A stretch of 46,096 nucleotides of DNA from NCBI GenBank assembly GCA_002503545.1, contig DARY01000033.1, positions 49,586 through 95,681 of the forward strand, in the 5' to 3' direction. The notes below the pieces were generated by a model. That model worked only from the letters and a program-made list of their open reading frames with translations, was not told the origin of the DNA and ran no database searches. Numbering within the stretch: position 1 is the stretch's first letter; the number at the start of each line of letters is the position of its first letter. Below are positions 22,093 through 29,057 of the stretch, piece after piece. Source of the stretch: Candidatus Methanomethylophilus sp. UBA78 (GTDB lineage: Archaea > Thermoplasmatota > Thermoplasmata > Methanomassiliicoccales > Methanomethylophilaceae). Both the position numbers and the translations under genes were made by a program.

Positions 22093-23517
22093 ATGTCTGG
22101 GCGATGGACCATGTTCGGCGGATACGATGACGATTACGTAGAGAGCTACAACGCGGCAATCGGCGCCTACAACGGCGGGGATTACGACAAGGCGGCCGGA
22201 TTCATGATCAAAGCCGCCAAGGACGGCGACGAGTACGCCCAGATGACCCTGGGCAAGATGTACTACATGGGCAAGGGAGTGGAACGCTCCGCGGAGAAGG
22301 CCGCCAAATGGTGGAGGACGGCCGCCGACAACGGGAACGGGACGGCGGCGGAACTTCTGAGATGGGCGGAAAGCTACGGCTACCCGGAGAACCCGGACCT
22401 CCTGATCACCGACTCCTTCAGAAGCGACGGCTTCGAGTACACGGTCACCGACATGAACAGGAGGGTCTCCCTGTCGGGATACTTCGGGGACTCGGCGAAA
22501 CCGGTGCTGAAGTACAAGGTTCAGCACGGCGATGTGACGTACTTCCTCGAGGGGATCGGGGATTACGCCTTCGAATACTCGGAGATCGAGGGGATAACCC
22601 TGCCCGAGGGCATATCGTACATAGGCGAGGGGAGTTTCGAGTGTGCGAAGAACCTCAAAAGGATCGCCCTGCCCTCCTCCGTCACGGAGATAGGCGACTC
22701 GGCGTTCGGCGAGTGCACTGGTCTCGCTAGGGTCGACCTCGGCACGGGGGTCGAATACATAGGGGCCTATGCGTTCGAGTGTTGCGAGGCCCTGACGTCC
22801 GTCACCATCCCCGAGAGTGTGAAGAAACTGGGGAAGGGGGCGTTCATATACTGCGAATCGCTCAGGAAGGTATCGATCCTCGGGAGGATGAAGAACCTGC
22901 CCGAATTCGTGTTCTCCCACTGTGTCTCGCTCAAGACCGTGAATGTGCCGGATTCCCTGAGGCGCATATACGGCGGGGCGTTCGGATGGTGCACGTCGCT
23001 CAGGAGCATCGCACTCCCGGCCGGCATCGACAAGATCGAGGGAGGGGCCTTCGAAGGATGCACATCCCTCAGATCCATGGTCTTCGGGGAGGGCGGCGGG
23101 AGATACCGCACGGAGAACGGCGTGGTCTACGACGGCATCGGGAAGAAGGCCGTCCTGGGACTGTGCGGCAGCCTGCCGAAGCATGCGGACATAGCTCCCG
23201 GGACCGTATCCATCGGACGGGGGGCTTTCGCCTACTGCGGCAGACTGGAGAGCGTGAATCTGCCCGAGGGGCTCGGGAAGATAGGCTTCTTGGCCTTCAT
23301 GAAATGCGGAAAACTGACGGAAGTGAAACTCCCGGAGGGATTGGAGGAGATCGGCGGCTATGCGTTCTCGGGATGCGAATCGCTCAGCGAGCTCTCCATC
23401 CCGGACTCGGTCAGGAAGATGGGGGACTACTCCCTCCACGGGACCTCGATCGAGGACATCCGCCTGCCCAAGAGGAAGAGCAGGAAAAGGGTCTTCGGAC
23501 TGAGCGACGAGGATTGA
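22093..23517 (+). CDS. Sel1-repeat and BspA-like leucine-rich repeat (LRR_5) protein
   Basis: 474 residues. The N-terminus (about 15-95) holds Sel1-type helical repeats, for example AQMTLGKMYYMGKGVERSAE and AAKWWRTAADNGNGTA. From about 150 to 455 there are some ten BspA-type LRR_5 repeats of about 23 residues with the pattern LPEG-IGEGSFECAKNLKRI; the repeats near 185, 210, 235, 300, 400 and 445 are easiest to see. There is no signal peptide, membrane helix or wall-anchor, so unlike most BspA-like proteins it appears intracellular. The C-terminus is basic (KRKSRKR). An ATG at 22111 (MFGGYDDD) is an equally good start. Its stop lies 3 nt from that of convergent thyX. Likely a protein-binding scaffold. 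Confidence 0.88.
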   Translation: MSGRWTMFGGYDDDYVESYNAAIGAYNGGDYDKAAGFMIKAAKDGDEYAQMTLGKMYYMGKGVERSAEKAAKWWRTAADNGNGTAAELLRWAESYGYPENPDLLITDSFRSDGFEYTVTDMNRRVSLSGYFGDSAKPVLKYKVQHGDVTYFLEGIGDYAFEYSEIEGITLPEGISYIGEGSFECAKNLKRIALPSSVTEIGDSAFGECTGLARVDLGTGVEYIGAYAFECCEALTSVTIPESVKKLGKGAFIYCESLRKVSILGRMKNLPEFVFSHCVSLKTVNVPDSLRRIYGGAFGWCTSLRSIALPAGIDKIEGGAFEGCTSLRSMVFGEGGGRYRTENGVVYDGIGKKAVLGLCGSLPKHADIAPGTVSIGRGAFAYCGRLESVNLPEGLGKIGFLAFMKCGKLTEVKLPEGLEEIGGYAFSGCESLSELSIPDSVRKMGDYSLHGTSIEDIRLPKRKSRKRVFGLSDED

Positions 23518-23520
23518 GGC

Positions 23521-24186
23521 TCACTTCATGTCCTTCCGGGGGCGGCCGCAGGTCTTGCTGCCCTCCGGACAGGGACCTCTGACGCATCCGGGGCCGGCGT
23601 CCGCGAATATGACGGGGGAGACCTCCCTGCAGAGCCTCAGCATCTCGTCGGCCATCTCCCTGATCTCCCACTGGGCCCTGTTGCAGCACCTGATGGAGAA
23701 GAAATGGAGGAGCTCGCGGGCGTTCATGGTTATCGTGATGTTGGTGGTGCAGCCGTTGGGGAGGACGTACCTCGCATCCTCCGCCGGTATGCCCAGGTCC
23801 ATCAGCTTCGAATAGGCGTCCCATATGGCGTCCATGGTCTTCCCGTAGAGCTCGGCGGCGTCCGGGTCGGCGGAGACCGTCCCCGGCACCACGTAGGTGG
23901 GCTCGTCCAGCCTCACGTACCTCTGGGACTGCTGCGAGAAGGAGGCGATCCTGTGCCTCACCAGCTGATGCGTCAGCGCGCGCGAGACCCCCTCGACCGA
24001 GAAGGTGAAGACGGCGTGCTCAATCACCGAATGATGGCCCATCCCTATGACACGGCGCAGCATCTTCGACGGATCCACCTTCTCCAGGAGGTCCGAGGAG
24101 GGATCCTCCGAATAGCACGAGTTCGCGGCCGCCGCGCAGATCCTGTCGGCGTCCGGCGTATGTGCCAGCAGTTTGACTTTCATCAT
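23521..24186 (-). CDS. thyX: Flavin-dependent thymidylate synthase ThyX
   Basis: Methylates dUMP to dTMP with methylene-tetrahydrofolate (or the archaeal pterin), FAD and NADPH. 221 residues. The ThyX motif RHRIASFSQQSQRYV is at about 76-90, with the FAD/dUMP residues of HSVIEHAVFTFSVEG (about 50-65) and NARELLHFFSIRCCNRAQWE (about 158-177). The C-terminus has a Cys-rich tail (PGCVRGPCPEGSKTCG) of unclear role. The start ATGATG overlaps the stop of the upstream traB-like gene (ATGA), and GGAGGG lies about 8 nt before it, so the two are co-translated. Confidence 0.97.
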   Translation of the reverse strand: MMKVKLLAHTPDADRICAAAANSCYSEDPSSDLLEKVDPSKMLRRVIGMGHHSVIEHAVFTFSVEGVSRALTHQLVRHRIASFSQQSQRYVRLDEPTYVVPGTVSADPDAAELYGKTMDAIWDAYSKLMDLGIPAEDARYVLPNGCTTNITITMNARELLHFFSIRCCNRAQWEIREMADEMLRLCREVSPVIFADAGPGCVRGPCPEGSKTCGRPRKDMK

Positions 24187-24932
24187 TCGACACCCTCCCA
24201 GTAACGGTCCTTGAGCTCCTTCACGCGTACCGGGTCCATCAGCTCCGCCAGCCTCACGACCCTCCTGCCCTCCGCCGGGAGGAGGCGCAGGAGCCCTTCC
24301 ACGTGACCGTCCCCCACCACGGCGACGACCCTGTCGTGCCTGGCGCAGACCTCCTTTATCCTGGCGGCCATGAACTCGTCCCTCTCGTCTATGAGGACCC
24401 TGACCATCGTCGGGTACTTCCTCCTCATGCCCTCGATGTAGGCCGCCTGGTCCTTGGAATACTCCTTCTGGGTCTTGTTGACCCTCATCATGCCCAGCAG
24501 GTTGTCGAGCACCCCCGACATCCTGTAGCGGAGCCTCTCCACGGCCCCCATCTCCTTCCACATGCGGTCCATGGTGAGGGAGGCATCCCGGTCTATGCAT
24601 ATTATCTCAGCGTCGCAGGACCTCCCGGCCGATATGGCCGCCAGCATGTCGGCTCCGGCGGTGCTGTTGTTCTGCTCGGACATCTTCTTCTGGTATCTGG
24701 CGGACTGCTGGTAGGCGGCGTTCATGTGCCTCTGCTTCTCCCTGCCAGGGGCGTCCGGATCGATGCCTTTGGCCTCCAGGTCCTTCCTGAGCGCCTCCCT
24801 GTCCCCGGTGAGGGCGTGGTACCTCATATCGTCCAGCTCCACGCACACGGCCTGGGGCCAGCACTGCCTGACGATGAACGAGATGGGGTCTGATATCCTG
24901 AAGACGTGGCCTGTCCCGATTATCGTTAGCAT
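24183..24932 (-). CDS. TraB/PrgY-family (TIKI-like) protein
   Basis: 249 residues. The family hallmark is two Gly-His motifs: IIGTGHVFRIS at the N-terminus and VVGDGHVEGLLRLLP near residue 210, with a conserved Glu in VCVELDDMRYHAL (about 29-41). Related eukaryotic TIKI proteins are metalloproteases. Bacterial and archaeal relatives usually carry C-terminal membrane helices; these are missing here, so this is a short, soluble form. A Met/Lys-rich central helix (about 85-150) is inserted. A TTTATTATC box near 24959-24970 may give it its own promoter; thyX is translated from the same message. Confidence 0.85.
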   Translation of the reverse strand: MLTIIGTGHVFRISDPISFIVRQCWPQAVCVELDDMRYHALTGDREALRKDLEAKGIDPDAPGREKQRHMNAAYQQSARYQKKMSEQNNSTAGADMLAAISAGRSCDAEIICIDRDASLTMDRMWKEMGAVERLRYRMSGVLDNLLGMMRVNKTQKEYSKDQAAYIEGMRRKYPTMVRVLIDERDEFMAARIKEVCARHDRVVAVVGDGHVEGLLRLLPAEGRRVVRLAELMDPVRVKELKDRYWEGVE

Positions 24933-24972
24933 ACAACCCGGGTCAATGCTGTCGGCCGATAATAAATGTCGG

Positions 24973-25410
24973 TCATCCCGCGCTCACGGGGCATCCCTGT
25001 ATCCACTCGCCCGAATATATCACGGAGCCGTCGGCGGCGTAGTGGATCCCGGTCCCCTCCATGAGGCCGTTGACGAAACCGCCCTCATAGCGCTCCCCGC
25101 TCGACCACACGAGGACGCCGCGGCCCTGGAAAACGCCGTTGACGAAGTCGCCCTCGTAGACGTCCCCCGCGGGCCACTCCATCCTGCCGTGCCCGGAACG
25201 GGTATCGTCCAGGAAATCGCCCTCGTAGACCTTCCCGTCCGGCCACCTGAAGGTCCCCCTGCCGGTGCGCACCCCGTTCAGGAACTGTCCCACGTAAGAT
25301 TCCCCGCTCTTCCAGACGAACAGCCCGAAACCGTTCTCCGTGACCCCGTCCTCCAGGACCGGGCCGACATAGTAGCCGTTGTCGTAATCGATCCTGACGT
25401 CCTCTTCCAT
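24973..25410 (-). CDS. MORN-repeat protein
   Basis: 145 residues built of about five MORN repeats of about 23 residues, each with the pattern G-x-Y-x-G-x-F / G-x-G. They begin near residues 14, 38, 61, 84 and 107 (for example ESYVGQFLNGVRTGRGTF, KVYEGDFLDDTRSGHGRM, DVYEGDFVNGVFQGRGVL). No signal peptide or extra domain. MORN repeats form flat beta sheets used for lipid or protein contacts; no specific role can be assigned. It lies upstream of the traB-like gene on the same strand with a 40-nt gap. Divergent from the HAD gene, whose promoter shares the 85-nt spacer. Confidence 0.9.
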   Translation of the reverse strand: MEEDVRIDYDNGYYVGPVLEDGVTENGFGLFVWKSGESYVGQFLNGVRTGRGTFRWPDGKVYEGDFLDDTRSGHGRMEWPAGDVYEGDFVNGVFQGRGVLVWSSGERYEGGFVNGLMEGTGIHYAADGSVIYSGEWIQGCPVSAG

Positions 25411-25494
25411 GGACGGGGAATCACCGGGACGGTTAAAACTGTATCACCTCCGGGACGGGAAGCACTAATCTACTAGCCCGCCATATCCGACGGC

Positions 25495-26166
25495 ATGCGC
25501 GAAAAGTACGACCTCGTCTGCTTCGACATGGACGGGGTCCTCACCAAACTCAGGAGTTCGTGGGCCTGGGTCCATCAGAGCCTCGGGGTGGAGAACGAGG
25601 CCGCCTACAGGGCCTTCATAAACCAGGAGATTGACGAAAGGGAGTTCATGCGCAGCGACATCGCCAAGTGGAAGTCGGCCAAGCCGGACATCGGCGAGCG
25701 CGACCTGATACGGTTCTTCCAGAGGATGCCGGTCATAGACGGCATACAGGAGACGGTGGCGGTCCTCCACGAGTGCGGGATGAAGTGCGTCATCATAAGC
25801 GGCGGCATCGACATCGCCGCGAAGATGCTGAAGAACGAGTACGGGTTCGACGACTGCGTGGCCGACAGGGTGCTCACCAACCCCGACGGGACCCTCTCCG
25901 GCGAGGGGGAGGTCGTGGTGGACCTGAAGGACAAGGGCGTCTTCGTCAGGAAGTACATCGAACTCTACGGGACCTCCCGGGAGAGGACCGTGTCGCTCGG
26001 CAACTCCTTCACCGACATACCTATGTTCAGGAACTCCGCCATGTCGATAGCGTTCAACCCCACCGACCCGTACACTTCGGATGCGGCCACCCACACCGTG
26101 CGCAGCGACAACATCTCGGACATACTGGAACATATACTTCCGGAGGACCCGTCCGACAGACGGTGA
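25495..26166 (+). CDS. HAD-superfamily phosphatase (SerB-like)
   Basis: 223 residues. Motif I is FDMDGVLT (nucleophile Asp about residue 10), followed by a helical cap (about 20-75). Motif II is IISGGID (about 98-104), the motif III Lys is near 143 (DLKDKGVFVRKY), and motif IV reads SLGNSFTDIPMF (about 163-174). SerB proteins usually have GDGxND here, so the first two residues are atypical, though the Asp is kept. Closest by shape to phosphoserine phosphatases, but the substrate is not certain. The stop is 3 nt from that of the convergent zinc-finger gene. Confidence 0.88.
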   Translation: MREKYDLVCFDMDGVLTKLRSSWAWVHQSLGVENEAAYRAFINQEIDEREFMRSDIAKWKSAKPDIGERDLIRFFQRMPVIDGIQETVAVLHECGMKCVIISGGIDIAAKMLKNEYGFDDCVADRVLTNPDGTLSGEGEVVVDLKDKGVFVRKYIELYGTSRERTVSLGNSFTDIPMFRNSAMSIAFNPTDPYTSDAATHTVRSDNISDILEHILPEDPSDRR

Positions 26167-26169
26167 CGG

Positions 26170-26850
26170 TCACTCGTCGAGATCCATCGTGCCGTCGTCG
26201 TACTCGGATTCGTCGAAGGGCTCGTTCTCGTCCACGACCACTTCCTCGGGGCGCTGGCCGTTGAGCTTCTTGCCGTATATGCGGACGACGTCCCTCGCCT
26301 CGGCCGAACCCCTCCTGATGAGCCTGGTCCTGGTCTTTATGGCGTGGATGACCGCATCCCACGTGTCGAAGTTCATTATCATGCCGATGGCGAACTCGTC
26401 GTCCGGGTCCGCCTCGACGTACATGGGGTAGGTCTTCTTGTAATCGTTGACGGAGACCTTGACGCGGAGGACGTCGAAGCTCTTGACCCAGAGGGCCTTC
26501 ACCTCGGGAGCTGGGGACGATTTCGTCCTCTTGCCCTCGGCATTGTCGATGTAGGTTATGCGGACATGGCGGCCGTCGTCGAGGTCGAACTCGTCGTCCA
26601 CGCCCACCACCTCGTCCTCCAGGAGGGTGGTGCGGGTGACCTCGGTGACGTCCTGGTCGCTGAACATGACCTTGACCTCGATCCCCCGGGGGAGCCTGAT
26701 GGTGCCGGTGAATATGCGCCCGCATTCGCCGCACTGGAACGTACCGCTCACACTGGACCTGCCCATCTTGGCCTTCAGTATCCTGTGCTCCGTGACGTCG
26801 GCGCAGTCTGGACACTGGCAAAGTATTTTCTCCGGGATATCGTCAGCCAT
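26170..26850 (-). CDS. HVO_0476-type zinc finger protein
   Basis: 226-residue archaeal protein. The N-terminal zinc ribbon is CQCPDCADVTEH... CGECGRIF (about 11-47), then beta-rich domains about 50-185 including RLPRGIEVKVMFSD and the ring of ALWVKSFDVLRVKVSVN, and an acidic tail (DENEPFDESEYDDGTMDLDE). The family is conserved in Euryarchaeota but has no defined reaction; a nucleic-acid-binding role is common for such ribbons. I chose the ATG at 26850 with GGTGAAGG in front; a GTG 9 nt upstream is the alternative. The MBL gene lies 33 nt upstream on the same strand. Confidence 0.85.
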   Translation of the reverse strand: MADDIPEKILCQCPDCADVTEHRILKAKMGRSSVSGTFQCGECGRIFTGTIRLPRGIEVKVMFSDQDVTEVTRTTLLEDEVVGVDDEFDLDDGRHVRITYIDNAEGKRTKSSPAPEVKALWVKSFDVLRVKVSVNDYKKTYPMYVEADPDDEFAIGMIMNFDTWDAVIHAIKTRTRLIRRGSAEARDVVRIYGKKLNGQRPEEVVVDENEPFDESEYDDGTMDLDE

Positions 26851-26883
26851 TTCCTTCACCTTACGGACCTTACGTATCCCGTC

Positions 26884-27486
26884 TTACTTATAAAGCCTCT
26901 TGATTGGGGCGGTCGGGAAGGGGGCGTCGTGACCGGGCACCACCACGTCCGCATAGCGCACGATCCTGCCCATGGAGGCCATCGCCTGCTCCGCATCGCA
27001 GTTCAGGGCGGGGACCTTCTTCTTCTCCAGGTTGCCGCGCAGCGGCACCGCGTCCCCGGTTATGGCGTAATGCCTGTCCGCATCCACGAAAACGGAGCCG
27101 GAATCCTCGGTATGGCCCGGGGTGCGGACGAAACGGACGCCCCTGGCCATCTCCTTCTCCCCTTCCAGCACCTCGGCCCCCGGGACGTCCTCCCCGCCGG
27201 AGAACTTCACGACCTCGGCGTTGGGGAACATGCCGTTGTTGCCTATATGGTCGGGATGGCCGTGCGTTAGTATGACGGTGTCCACGTCTTCGGGGAACAC
27301 TCCCCCGATCTGCCTGAACGCGGTCCTGATGCCTGCCCGCATGTAATCCTGGCTGGTGTCGACCACTATGTTGCGCCCGTCATCCGTCCGGATCAGGGCC
27401 GAGGTCGACCACGTCCCGGAGGGGACTATCGCGCCGCCGGCGTCCCTCTCCAGATGCCCGATCACGAGGATGTCTATGGAAGTCAT
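26884..27486 (-). CDS. Metallo-beta-lactamase fold hydrolase
   Basis: 200 residues. Metal-binding motif 1 is THGHPDHIGNN (about 73-83), motif 2 is TPGHTEDSG (His about 122), motif 3 Asp in ITGDAVPL (about 144) and the final His in VVPGHDAP (about 189). This is the compact form without an extra domain, similar in layout to glyoxalase II and short MBL hydrolases. Substrate unknown. An AT-rich block (27490-27511) provides TATA elements for both this gene and the divergent methyltransferase. Confidence 0.9.
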   Translation of the reverse strand: MTSIDILVIGHLERDAGGAIVPSGTWSTSALIRTDDGRNIVVDTSQDYMRAGIRTAFRQIGGVFPEDVDTVILTHGHPDHIGNNGMFPNAEVVKFSGGEDVPGAEVLEGEKEMARGVRFVRTPGHTEDSGSVFVDADRHYAITGDAVPLRGNLEKKKVPALNCDAEQAMASMGRIVRYADVVVPGHDAPFPTAPIKRLYK

Positions 27487-27531
27487 GCAATCAGGAATAA
27501 AATATCCAAATGAATATGTTGCCGCGGTAAG

Positions 27532-28098
27532 ATGGAGTACAGGGACGGATTGGACATCGGAAGCGACCCGGAGGTCTACCCCCCGTCGGAGGACAGCATG
27601 CTCCTAGTGGAGTCGCTGGACGTAAGGAGCGGGGAGAGGGTCCTGGAGATCGGCTCCGGTTCCGGCGTGGTCTCCATACACTGCGCCCTGAACGGCGCCC
27701 TGGTGGTCTGCGGGGACGTGAACCCCCGGGCGGTGGCCCTGACCAGGAGGAACGCGGAGGCGAACGGTGCGGAGATCGAGGTACTGGAGACGGACGTCTA
27801 CTCGAACGTCGCCGGAAGGTTCGACACCATCGTCTTCAACCTGCCCTACCTGCCGGTCGAGGAGGAGGGCGAACTGGCGAGGGCGTGGTCGGGGGGAGAG
27901 GACGGCCTCGGTCCCCTGCCGGAACTTCTGAAAGGGGCACCGGACCATCTCCTGCCCGGGGGGAGGGTCGTGGTCGTGGTGTCGTCGCTGATGGACGGGG
28001 GGCGTCTCGCCGAGGTCCTGGGGGAACGTCCGGTGAGGGTGTTAGGGGAACTGCCTCTTTTCTTCGAGAGGCTCCGCGTGCTCGAGATCGGATTCTGA
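27532..28098 (+). CDS. HemK2/Mtq2-like class I methyltransferase
   Basis: 188 residues. The archaeal/eukaryotic HemK2 group methylates Gln in the GGQ motif of release factor aRF1/eRF1. It has the group's typical VYPPSEDSMLL motif (about 15-25) and SAM-binding VLEIGSGSGVVSIH (about 37-50), with GDVNPRAVALTRRNAEAN for the second beta strand. The catalytic motif, normally NPPY, reads FNLPYLP (about 103-109), so the first Pro is Leu. Length and layout match the group. The substitution could change or weaken activity, or reflect lineage variation. Confidence 0.85.
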   Translation: MEYRDGLDIGSDPEVYPPSEDSMLLVESLDVRSGERVLEIGSGSGVVSIHCALNGALVVCGDVNPRAVALTRRNAEANGAEIEVLETDVYSNVAGRFDTIVFNLPYLPVEEEGELARAWSGGEDGLGPLPELLKGAPDHLLPGGRVVVVVSSLMDGGRLAEVLGERPVRVLGELPLFFERLRVLEIGF

Positions 28099-28105
28099 CT
28101 CGTCC

Positions 28106-28114
28106 GTATATATG
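28106..28114 (+). promoter_or_regulatory. TATA box of the EamA gene
   Basis: GTATATATG centred about 25 nt before the ATG at 28135, implying a leaderless message. Confidence 0.55.
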
Positions 28115-28134
28115 TCGGAAGCATATCGGTCCTC

Positions 28135-29004
28135 ATGGCCGACGCATGGATGCTGTTCGCTCTCCTATCCGCGGTGTTCGCGGCGCTCACCTCGATTTTC
28201 GCCAAGGTCGGCATAAAGGACGTGGACTCCAACCTCGCCACGGCCCTCCGTACGATTGTGGTGCTCATCATGGCCTGGGTCATGGTGGCGGTGGTCGGGT
28301 CCTACGACACGATCGGCGACATATCGCAGAGGACGCTGCTGTTCCTGATACTCTCCGGACTGGCGACGGGGGCCTCCTGGCTATGTTACTTCAAGGCGGT
28401 CAAGATCGGCAACGTGAACAAGGTGGCGCCCATAGACAAGAGCAGCACCATCCTCACGATGGTGCTCGCATTCATCTTCCTGGGCGAATCGTTCACCGCC
28501 GTCTCCGGGATCGGCATGGCCGTCATGTTCGTCGGGACCATGCTCATGATAGAGAAGAAGGACGTGAGCGGGACCAAGCAGACGAAGGACTCCTGGCTGT
28601 TCTACGCCGTGCTCTCGGCGGTATTCGCCGCCCTGACATCCATCCTCGGCAAGGTGGGGATAGAAGGGGTGGAATCGAACCTCGGGACGGCGATCCGCAC
28701 GGCGGTCGTCCTGGCGATGGCCTGGATGATCGTGTTCATGCAGAAGAGCCAGCACGGCATATCCAAGATAAACGGGAGGGATGCGTCCTTCCTCACGCTC
28801 TCCGGACTGGCGACGGGGGCCTCCTGGCTGTGCTTCTACAAGGCCCTTCAGGAGGGACCGGCGTCGCTGGTGGTCCCGATCGACAAACTCAGCATCCTGT
28901 TCACCGTCATCTTCGCGGTCGTCTTCCTCCGCGAGAGGATGTCCGCCAAGTCATGGGCAGGACTGGCACTGCTGGTGGGCGGAACGCTCATGCTGCTCCT
29001 ATGA
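28135..29004 (+). CDS. EamA/DMT-superfamily transporter with near-identical halves
   Basis: 289 residues, ten membrane helices in two five-helix halves. Each half has LSAVFAALTSI..KVGI near its start and LSGLATGASWLC in the middle, at about 9 and 161, and 73 and 222. The halves are unusually alike, and even share a 32-nt exact repeat (28351-28382 and 28798-28829). Drug/metabolite transporter superfamily; cargo unknown. The ATG is about 25 nt after a TATA box. A strong hairpin separates it from convergent gatE. Confidence 0.93.
   Translation: MADAWMLFALLSAVFAALTSIFAKVGIKDVDSNLATALRTIVVLIMAWVMVAVVGSYDTIGDISQRTLLFLILSGLATGASWLCYFKAVKIGNVNKVAPIDKSSTILTMVLAFIFLGESFTAVSGIGMAVMFVGTMLMIEKKDVSGTKQTKDSWLFYAVLSAVFAALTSILGKVGIEGVESNLGTAIRTAVVLAMAWMIVFMQKSQHGISKINGRDASFLTLSGLATGASWLCFYKALQEGPASLVVPIDKLSILFTVIFAVVFLRERMSAKSWAGLALLVGGTLMLLL
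28351..28829 (+). repeat. 32-nt exact direct repeat inside the EamA gene
   Basis: Copies at 28351-28382 and 28798-28829 are identical and 447 nt (149 codons) apart, in the same frame. They encode the same LSGLATGASWL helix in both halves of the transporter. Confidence 0.9.
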
Positions 29005-29021
29005 CCCAGACGTACGGAATC

Positions 29022-29053
29022 CGGGGGTATGCGCCCCTGCGGGCGCTCCCCCG
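29022..29053. terminator. Strong hairpin between EamA gene and gatE
   Basis: CGGGGG (29022-29027) and GCGCCC (29031-29036) pair with GGGCGC (29041-29046) and CCCCCG (29048-29053), with a small internal bulge and a CTGC loop. It lies between two convergent genes. Confidence 0.65.
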
Positions 29054-29057
29054 CGGA

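Noticed and set aside
25495..26166. HAD gene as a broken phosphatase because of the GNSFTD motif
   Set aside because: The acidic residue needed for Mg binding is still present and the other three motifs are intact, so it is more likely a variant than a dead enzyme.
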